Part shown: in pieces, positions 39,726 through 45,291 of the stretch
How positions within the stretch are numbered: the stretch's first letter is position 1
Layout: each line of letters opens with the position of its first letter
DNA from: Akkermansiaceae bacterium UBA2367
Lineage (GTDB): Bacteria > Verrucomicrobiota > Verrucomicrobiia > Verrucomicrobiales > DEV007
Direction: 5' to 3'
DNA: 45,291 bases
Assembly: GCA_002344525.1 (NCBI GenBank)
Contig: DDTJ01000002.1
Span: forward strand, 30,918 to 76,208
Program-made: the position numbers and the translations under genes
The notes under the pieces: model-generated
The model's database searches: none
What the model was told of the DNA's origin: nothing
What the model saw: the letters and a program-made list of their open reading frames with translations, nothing else

Positions 39726-40814
39726 ATGCCTATGAAATCCCCCTTCCGCTCCTTCGCCGCTTCCGTCGCGCTCTCCGCCGCCATGGTTTCGCTTTGCGCC
39801 GCCGACTCCCCCGGCCTCCACCTCCCCGGAGGCAACGGCCCCGGCAAGGGCAAGAAGATCGTCTTCCTCGCCGGGGACGAGGAATACCGCTCCGAGGAGG
39901 CCCTGCCCATGCTCGCGAAGATTCTCAGCCGCCGCCATGGTTTCGACGCGACGGTGCTCTTCTCGATCGATCCGGAGAAGGGCCACATCGATCCGAACCA
40001 GCAGAAGAACATCCCCGGCACCGAGGCCCTCGCCGAAGCGGACCTGCTCGTGGTCTTCACCCGCTTCCGCGACCTGCCGCCCGAGCAGACCGCGCCGATC
40101 ACGGCCTTTCTCAACGCGGGCAAGCCGGTCATCGGTCTGCGCACCGCGACCCACGCCTTCGCCGGAAAGATGGAAGACGGCGGCTGGACCTACGGCGACT
40201 GGTCGAAAGGCGGTTTCGGCCTGAAGATCCTCGGCGAGACTTGGGTGGCCCACCACGGGGCGCACAAGAAGGAGGGCGCGCGAGGCGTGATCGAGGAGGC
40301 GAACGCCTCGCATCCCGTCCTGCGCGGGGTCGAGGATGTCTTCGCCGCTTCGGATGTCTACACCGTGAAGAACCTCACCGGGGACGAGACCGTCCTGCTG
40401 CGCGGCATTGTCACCGAGACCCTCGATCCCGCCTCGAAGCCAATCGAGGGGGAGAAGAACGATCCTCTCCAAGCCCTCGCTTGGCTGCGCGAATACACCG
40501 CGCCGAACGGTACGACGAAGGGGCAGGCTTTCTGCACCACGGCGGGCGCGGCGGTCGATCTGGTGAGCGAGGACCTGCGCCGCCTCATCGTGAACGCGGC
40601 GTTGCATCTCACCGGACTGGAGGTGCCGGAGAAAGCGGATGTGTCCTACGTCGATCCTTTTTATCCGAGCTTCTACGGTTTCATCAAGGACGAGACCTTC
40701 TGGCCGGGCCGCAATCTGAAACCCGCCGACTTCGGATTCGGCAAGGCCCCGGTGGCGGTGGATCCCCCGGGTTCGCCGGAGTGGCCTTTCCGGAAGAAGG
40801 GTCCTAAGGGTTGA
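39726..40814 (+). CDS. ThuA-like domain protein, exported (copy 2)
   Basis: A 362-residue protein; ATG 39732 is an equally plausible start. A signal peptide (FAASVALSAAMVSLCAA) precedes a ThuA-like fold: KIVFLAGDEEYRSEEALPMLAKIL, DLLVVFTRFRDLPPEQT, VIGLRTATHAF and GETWVAHHG. The C-terminal end continues AFCTTAGAAVDL and VDPFYPSFYGF. It is paralogous to 26112-27122 in the first 200 residues. It is divergent from kdsD and away from the catabolic island, so it is likely not part of the AraC regulon; no copy of the 70-bp element is present. Confidence 0.88.
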   Translation: MPMKSPFRSFAASVALSAAMVSLCAADSPGLHLPGGNGPGKGKKIVFLAGDEEYRSEEALPMLAKILSRRHGFDATVLFSIDPEKGHIDPNQQKNIPGTEALAEADLLVVFTRFRDLPPEQTAPITAFLNAGKPVIGLRTATHAFAGKMEDGGWTYGDWSKGGFGLKILGETWVAHHGAHKKEGARGVIEEANASHPVLRGVEDVFAASDVYTVKNLTGDETVLLRGIVTETLDPASKPIEGEKNDPLQALAWLREYTAPNGTTKGQAFCTTAGAAVDLVSEDLRRLIVNAALHLTGLEVPEKADVSYVDPFYPSFYGFIKDETFWPGRNLKPADFGFGKAPVAVDPPGSPEWPFRKKGPKG

Positions 40815-40844
40815 GCGAAGCGAGACCCTTACTCCTGCTCTTAC

Positions 40845-40919
40845 CTCCTTACTCTTACCTCTTACTCCAAACCGAACGGGCTGGGGACGTTCGATGGAGT
40901 AAGAGGTAAGAGTAAGGAG
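40845..40919. repeat. Perfect 25-bp inverted repeat between convergent genes
   Basis: Arms 40845-40869 and 40895-40919 are exact complements built from CTTACTC/CTTACCT-type heptamers; a second small stem GAACG/CGTTC lies in the loop. It sits between ThuA copy 2 and the FKBP gene and may end both transcripts, although there is no T run. Extra TTACTC-like units extend to 40829 on the left and 40935 on the right. Confidence 0.85.
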
Positions 40920-40938
40920 TAAACGAGTAAGAGTATTT

Positions 40939-41412
40939 TCAATACAGCACCTGAAGCAACTCCACGTCGAACATCAGGGTCTGGTTCGGCCCGATCTTCG
41001 GCGGCATCCCGTTGGCTCCATAGGCGAGATGCGGCGGCACGGTGAAGCGGTATTTCGCCCCCTCTTGCATCAACGGAATCCCCTCGCGCCAGCCGGCGAT
41101 GACTTCGTTCAGCCCGAAGGTCGCGGGCTGGCCGCGCTGCACGCTGCTGTCGAAGACCGTGCCGTCGGGCAGGTAGCCGTGGTAGTGGACCTTCACCCGG
41201 TTGTAGGACGCGGGTTTCGCGCCGGTGCCGGGACGGAGGACTTCGTATTTCAAGCCCGAATAGGTCGTCTGCACGCTGCCTTGAGCCGGGGCCGTCGCGG
41301 CGGGATGGGCCGGGTTCACGGTGGGCGAGACGCTCCCTCCGTCGCTGGCACAGCCGGCGAGGAGCAGGGCGATAGCGGCGGACGGGAGAAGAAGGAAGGA
41401 GAGGCGGCTCAT
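40939..41412 (-). CDS. FKBP-type peptidyl-prolyl isomerase, lipoprotein
   Basis: A 157-residue protein with a lipoprotein signal (LLLAGC, Cys at about residue 21), followed by a Pro/Ala-rich linker. The FKBP domain spans about 50-157: VKVHYHGYLPDGTVFDSS, FGLNEVIAGWREGIPLMQEGAKYRFTVP and HLAYGANGMPPKIGPNQTLMFDVELL, the usual drug-binding and catalytic residues being present (Tyr, Asp, Phe, Trp). It accelerates prolyl isomerisation in the periplasm. Confidence 0.94.
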   Translation of the reverse strand: MSRLSFLLLPSAAIALLLAGCASDGGSVSPTVNPAHPAATAPAQGSVQTTYSGLKYEVLRPGTGAKPASYNRVKVHYHGYLPDGTVFDSSVQRGQPATFGLNEVIAGWREGIPLMQEGAKYRFTVPPHLAYGANGMPPKIGPNQTLMFDVELLQVLY

Positions 41413-41479
41413 GTGACGGGAAAGATGGCAGATTTCTCCGGCACGGAAAGGCGAAATCCCGGCCCGCGTCGCCCCGGGA

Positions 41480-42904
41480 TCACTCCGCCTCCTTCTCCCG
41501 CAGAATCCGGAGCATCCCCCGGACATCGTCGGTGTAGAGGCGGTCGATCCCGAGGCCGAGCAGCTCGCGCATCCTCGCCGGATCGTTGACCGTCCATGCC
41601 CCGGCCTCGAATCCCGCCGCCTGGATCCGCTCGACGACGGTTGCGTCGACTCCGTCCTGACGGACCACGACGGCTTCGAAGGCGAGTTCACGGGCGGTCG
41701 CGAGATCGGCTTCGAGATCGAATTTGGCGGGGCGGTCCCAGAAGACGGCGAGGGCCGGGACGAGCTCCTTCACCCGGCGCATCTTCGCGAGGTTGCCGTC
41801 GTTGAAACCGCACCAAGCCACCGCCCCCTTCTCCTCGACGAGGCGGACAGCGGTCTCGACCGAATCGTCCTTTGGTTGGATCGAGAGGCGGGTGCGGCGT
41901 TGCTCCAAGATCAGGTCGAGCGCTTCGGACAGCAGCGGCATCCTTTCCGGAGGGCAGTCCTCCCGCGAAAGCCCGCGCGATTCGCGGAAGCGGTGGGCCA
42001 CGTCGAGCTGCCGCAATTCCTCCAGCGTCGAGGAGCCGATCACGAGATCGCGGTCCGAGGTCGCGGCGGTCGTCGCGTCGTGATGGACGACGAGATGCCC
42101 GTCGGCGGTGGTGAAGATGTCCAGCTCGATCCAGTCGGCACCGAGTTCAAGGGCGTGGCGGAAGGCGCGCAGGGTGTTCTCGGGATGCTCCAGACTGCTC
42201 CCGCGATGGGCGGTGACGCCGTTGTGAAGGAAACCGTACTCCCCGTCGGTGAGCGCCGCCTTCAGCGCCGTGTAGGCCCCCTCAAGCTGCCGGGTCACCT
42301 CCTGCCAATGCTCCTCCGTCATCCCCTCGCCGCGTCCGTGCAAGTCGCGGTAGTCCATCGCCCGCGCCCGTTTCCGCGAGGTCGCGAGGAGGGCTTCCGG
42401 TTCGAGGCCGTAGACGAGGGCGGCGTTCGCTGCGAGGGTCTTCGCGTAGTCGCCGGGACCGATTTTGCGGCGGCGCTCGCGCCACCATTCCAGCTCCAGA
42501 CGCGCCGCCTTCCGCGTGTCGAAGTCGGCCCCGAACCCTTCGCGGAGGATCCCGTAGTAGCGCTCCAGCAGGGGGAGGCAGAGCGGGTCGTCCGTGTCCC
42601 CGCGGAAGCGGGAGGCCGCCCGCGCCGCGAGAATGGAACTGCGCGTTCCGTCCCAGAGCGAGAGACCGTATTCCTGGCGGGAAACCCGCAGCCCGTCGAG
42701 CGCCAGCGCGACCCAGCGATGCTCGTAGTAGCTCCGCCACATCGAGGCCTCCAGCTTGCCTAAGCGAGCGGGGTCGAAGGCGGTGGGGGAGGGGCGCGAG
42801 GTCGCGTCGTCGATCGCGAGGCCCACCGCTGCCAGCGCGACGGCGAGGAAAGCCCATCGCAGGACCGGGAGGAGGCGGCGGAGGTGGAGGAGCAAGCGGC
42901 GCAT
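41480..42904 (-). CDS. Glycerophosphodiester phosphodiesterase with N-terminal extension
   Basis: A 474-residue protein. An N-terminal membrane segment (LRWAFLAVALAAVGLAI) and about 200 residues of helical, Trp/Arg-rich sequence without a known domain are followed by a GDPD TIM barrel (about 226-470). Catalytic motifs: VTAHRGSSLEHPENTL (His-Arg), ADWIELDIFTTADGHLVVHHD (Glu-x-Asp and the second His), and a C-terminal AWTVNDP. It hydrolyses glycerophosphodiesters to glycerol 3-phosphate and an alcohol. It appears to be anchored in the cytoplasmic membrane. Confidence 0.88.
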   Translation of the reverse strand: MRRLLLHLRRLLPVLRWAFLAVALAAVGLAIDDATSRPSPTAFDPARLGKLEASMWRSYYEHRWVALALDGLRVSRQEYGLSLWDGTRSSILAARAASRFRGDTDDPLCLPLLERYYGILREGFGADFDTRKAARLELEWWRERRRKIGPGDYAKTLAANAALVYGLEPEALLATSRKRARAMDYRDLHGRGEGMTEEHWQEVTRQLEGAYTALKAALTDGEYGFLHNGVTAHRGSSLEHPENTLRAFRHALELGADWIELDIFTTADGHLVVHHDATTAATSDRDLVIGSSTLEELRQLDVAHRFRESRGLSREDCPPERMPLLSEALDLILEQRRTRLSIQPKDDSVETAVRLVEEKGAVAWCGFNDGNLAKMRRVKELVPALAVFWDRPAKFDLEADLATARELAFEAVVVRQDGVDATVVERIQAAGFEAGAWTVNDPARMRELLGLGIDRLYTDDVRGMLRILREKEAE

Positions 42905-42923
42905 CGGGTTCGGCTGAAGGGAT

Positions 42924-42941
42924 GTGAGCGCAGAAGCTCAC
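42924..42941. repeat. Short REP-like hairpin
   Basis: GTGAGC-GCAGAA-GCTCAC, 6-bp perfect stem, between the phosphodiesterase start and the long repeat. Confidence 0.6.
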
Positions 42942-42960
42942 CTACATGTAGAGAGAGGTG

Positions 42961-43098
42961 ATTGCAAAACTCCTTTCGTCGATCCTGATTCGCGAACATT
43001 CGCGGAGATTTGCGGCCATTCGCGTTTGAAAAAGATGAGAAACGCGAATTTTCGCGAATGGAACGCGAATCGCCGCAAATGGAAGAAAGTTTTGCAAT
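42961..43098. repeat. Inverted-repeat element related to 36 kb repeat
   Basis: ATTGCAAAACT (42961-42971) and AGTTTTGCAAT (43088-43098) frame an inner inverted repeat ATTCGCGTTT/AAACGCGAAT. The right part is a near copy of 35991-36058. The remaining gap to 43183 has no recognisable gene. Confidence 0.7.
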
Positions 43099-43183
43099 TG
43101 GCTGCGATAGCAGGGCGATTTTTCCAGTGTCCAATCCCCTTCCTCCGCGCCTTATTGACCTGAGCACCCCCAATCGAACCTCC

Positions 43184-44416
43184 ATGAACCGACGCCGCTT
43201 CCTCCACTCCTCCCTCGCCGCGAGCCTCGCCGCCATCCCCGCCGTGGCCGAGGGCAAACGGAAACCCCGCATCCTCCTGCGCAACGGCTGGCAAAGCCAG
43301 AACATCGGCGACATCGCCCACTACATGGGCATGATGGAACTGCTCAAGCTCCATCAAATCGACGCCGAGGTGCGCTTCTGGACCAGCAACATGGAGAACG
43401 GGGCCGACGCCCTTTTCCGCAAGCATTTCCCCGAAGTGCCCTTCTTCAAAGACCAGGAGAGCGTCGCCCGCGCCTTCGAGGAATGCGACTTCCTCCTGCA
43501 CGGCTCCAGCTCCGGCTTCGCCGCCTGGCGCCACGTCAAACGCTGGGTCGAGGAGACGGGCAAGCCCTTCGGCGTCATGGGCATCTCCCTCACCGAGGCC
43601 GGCGAGGAGCTTCTCGACACCCTCAAGAAAGCCGCCTTCGTCTATTTCCGCGACGGCGTCTCCGCCCAAGCCGCCATCGGCATCCTCGGCGTCCCGAAAC
43701 CGCCCGCGATGGGCTGGGGTCCCGACACCGCCTTCGGCATCGTCAAGCTGCGCGACGAGGAACGCGCCACCGCCTACCTCAAGGAGAACGGGCTGGAGGA
43801 GGGCAAATTCCTCTGCTGCATCCCGCGCTACCGCTGGACGCCCTTCTGGACCCTGCACCCGGACCGTGCCGTCGATCCCGTCAAGCTCGCTCGCAGCGAG
43901 GAGATGAAGGAGCACGACCACGCCCCGCACCGCGAGGCCATCGTCCGCCTCGTGCGCGAAGCCGGGGTCAAGGTGCTCGTCACCCACGAGGACCAGACCC
44001 AGATCGCGCTCGGCAAGGAGGTGCTCTACGATCCGCTGCCCGACGACGTGAAAAAGAACGTGGTCTGGCGGGAGAAGTTCTGGCTCACCGACGAGGCCCT
44101 CAGCATCTACGCCCGCAGCCTCGGCCTTTTCGGCAACGAGATGCACAGCCCCATCGTGTGCATCGCCAACGGCATCCCCGCCGTGGTCGGGCGCTGGGAC
44201 GAGCAGACCAACAAAGGCTTCATGTGGCGCGACATCGGCCTCGACGAATGGCTTTTCACCATGGACGACGAAGAGCGCATCCGGCAGATCCCCGAGACCG
44301 TCCTCGCCCTCGCCAAAGACCCCGCCGCCGCCAAAGCCAAGGCGGAGAAGGCGCGGCAGATCGTGCTGGCCAAGCAGCGGGAGCAGTTCGCCGTTTTGCG
44401 GGAGGCGCTGGGGTAG
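43184..44416 (+). CDS. Polysaccharide pyruvyl transferase family protein, Tat-exported
   Basis: A 410-residue protein with a twin-arginine signal (MNRRRFLHSSLAASLAAIPAVAEG). The rest matches the polysaccharide pyruvyltransferase family: RNGWQSQNIGDIAHYMGMMELL, FLLHGSSSGFAAW, VYFRDGVSAQAA, a central linker, and LFGNEMHSPIVCIANGIPAV with SRL-like C-terminal EQTNKGFMWRDIGL. Known members add pyruvyl ketals to cell-wall glycans from PEP in the cytosol, so an exported form is unusual. Function unproven. The ATG at 43184 is fixed by the signal. Confidence 0.82.
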   Translation: MNRRRFLHSSLAASLAAIPAVAEGKRKPRILLRNGWQSQNIGDIAHYMGMMELLKLHQIDAEVRFWTSNMENGADALFRKHFPEVPFFKDQESVARAFEECDFLLHGSSSGFAAWRHVKRWVEETGKPFGVMGISLTEAGEELLDTLKKAAFVYFRDGVSAQAAIGILGVPKPPAMGWGPDTAFGIVKLRDEERATAYLKENGLEEGKFLCCIPRYRWTPFWTLHPDRAVDPVKLARSEEMKEHDHAPHREAIVRLVREAGVKVLVTHEDQTQIALGKEVLYDPLPDDVKKNVVWREKFWLTDEALSIYARSLGLFGNEMHSPIVCIANGIPAVVGRWDEQTNKGFMWRDIGLDEWLFTMDDEERIRQIPETVLALAKDPAAAKAKAEKARQIVLAKQREQFAVLREALG

Positions 44417-44439
44417 GTTCCCGGTCGATCCGGGTCGGC

Positions 44440-45291
44440 TCAATCGGCCCGGTCCTGCCCAGCCGCCTTCCGGAAGATCGGCTCCAGCAGGGGTCTCAAC
44501 TGGCGGGCGCCGAAGGGCGACAGGTGCGTCTGGTCCGAGTAGAGGGGCTCGCCGTTCTTGGCCATCAGGTAGACGCCCTTTTCGTCCGTGAAGAACGGCA
44601 AGGGATCCAGCAAGGACGCGCCGCTTCCCTTCAGCGCCCGCTCCAGCAGTCCGGTGACATCGGCGTTCCTCTTGCGGTGCTCGTTGAGGGTCAAGGCCCA
44701 GTCGTTGATGTCCCTGCCATGTCTGCGGGCTTGGACGAGCGCTTCCGGGACGCTGACGGGCTGGTCGTAGGTGTTGTTCAGCACGTAGACATCGGTGCCC
44801 CGGCTTTCGAGGCTCGCGATGGTGGCCGGGAAGCGCTCCAAGAAGAGACGGGTCGCTTTGTCCCGCGTCGACAGACTGCGATCATCCGGTTCGGTGAGCA
44901 AATAGCGGCGTTCCCCGTTCGGAAGGCCCAGGACATAGATGGGCCATCTGGCGACGAACAGAACCGCGTCGAAGCGGGTGCTTTCCAGCAGATCCAGAAC
45001 CTGCCGTTCGTCTTCCGCCCGTTCCAGCTCCCTCTTGCTGGATCGGGAAGGGCCTCCCCGTGCACCGATGATCGGGGGCCTGCCCCCTTGCCATGCCAGA
45101 TAGACGGTGACGCCGAACTCCTTCCCCAAGTCGTCGAGCACGGGCATCACCGCCCCCGCGTGGCTGTCGCCCCACAGCAGCACCTTCGGCGCGTCGGGAG
45201 ATCCCGCCCCAGCCAGCGGCGGGCCGCCCTTCGCCTCCCATTGCTTCAACGTGTAGAACTTGTCGAACCCGGACTCCCCTCCGAACCCCGT
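44440..45291 (-). CDS. SGNH-domain protein, probable C-terminal part of an acyltransferase (partial)
   Basis: The gene runs off the right edge; 283 residues of the C-terminal portion are present, with no real start in the window (a TTG at 45249 is internal). The SGNH hydrolase-like domain shows LLWGDSHAGAVMP (Ser block), a central LFVARWPIYV and NNTYDQP, and DQTHLSPFGAR (Asp-x-x-His catalytic dyad). This arrangement is typical of the C-terminus of OafA/YrhL-type O-acyltransferases that acetylate surface polysaccharides, whose membrane part would be upstream. The domain could instead stand alone. Confidence 0.78.
   Translation of the reverse strand, partial: TGFGGESGFDKFYTLKQWEAKGGPPLAGAGSPDAPKVLLWGDSHAGAVMPVLDDLGKEFGVTVYLAWQGGRPPIIGARGGPSRSSKRELERAEDERQVLDLLESTRFDAVLFVARWPIYVLGLPNGERRYLLTEPDDRSLSTRDKATRLFLERFPATIASLESRGTDVYVLNNTYDQPVSVPEALVQARRHGRDINDWALTLNEHRKRNADVTGLLERALKGSGASLLDPLPFFTDEKGVYLMAKNGEPLYSDQTHLSPFGARQLRPLLEPIFRKAAGQDRAD

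Noticed and set aside
1..45291. CRISPR array
   Set aside because: The repeats seen are palindromic and dispersed or single inverted repeats. There is no set of regularly spaced direct repeats and no cas gene.

Overview
The window is a GC-rich, gene-dense bacterial chromosome segment that most likely comes from Verrucomicrobiota (PVC superphylum). The evidence is the gene families: an adjacent DUF1549/DUF1553 and DUF1501 pair, two ThuA-like proteins, two Gfo/Idh/MocA oxidoreductases, a remnant of a PVC-type dehydrogenase, a Tat-exported pyruvyltransferase-like protein, and many intergenic palindromic repeats. This placement is inference; there is no rRNA in the window.

Layout. 1-7374: the 3' part of ahcY with a strong terminator, a secreted fibronectin-type-III protein, a membrane-anchored PAF-acetylhydrolase-like esterase, a periplasmic rhodanese, trpC, a MITE-like repeat element, tRNA-Gly(GCC) and prmA. 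7375-16411: a long palindrome, a PIN/TRAM membrane protein, the DUF1549 and DUF1501 pair, a glycine-zipper lipoprotein, and divergent glgB and a 23S rRNA uracil methyltransferase. 16482-17971: a type II restriction-modification pair (BglII/BstYI-like nuclease and MT-A70 methylase). 18047-26004: an MsbA-like ABC exporter, fabF, a GNAT acetyltransferase, a receiver/cyclase protein and a coiled-coil TPR protein.

26112-36027 is the most interesting part. It is a sugar-derivative catabolic island on the minus strand: ThuA-like protein, Gfo/Idh oxidoreductase, small unknown protein, TIM-barrel isomerase, DapA-like aldolase, a broken PVC dehydrogenase and a second Gfo/Idh oxidoreductase. A divergent AraC-family regulator sits at its edge. 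Three promoters (before the DapA-like gene, the broken dehydrogenase and the second Gfo/Idh gene) share a 70-bp element with identical internal spacing. One copy overlaps the start of the AraC gene. I infer that this is the AraC operator and that it defines one regulon. An AbiE-type toxin-antitoxin pair flanked by imperfect direct repeats lies inside the island next to the truncated gene.

36028-45291: a second copy of the palindromic repeat core, an O-antigen-ligase-like membrane protein with TPRs, kdsD, a second ThuA-like gene, an FKBP lipoprotein, a glycerophosphodiester phosphodiesterase, a Tat-exported pyruvyltransferase-like protein, and the 3' part of an SGNH/acyltransferase gene. KdsD, the ligase-like protein, the SGNH protein and the ABC exporter suggest envelope polysaccharide and lipopolysaccharide work. 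The promoters I could see mostly follow TTGnnn, 16-17 bp, TAnnnT. Few genes have a clear Shine-Dalgarno sequence, so several starts rest on homology or on promoter position.
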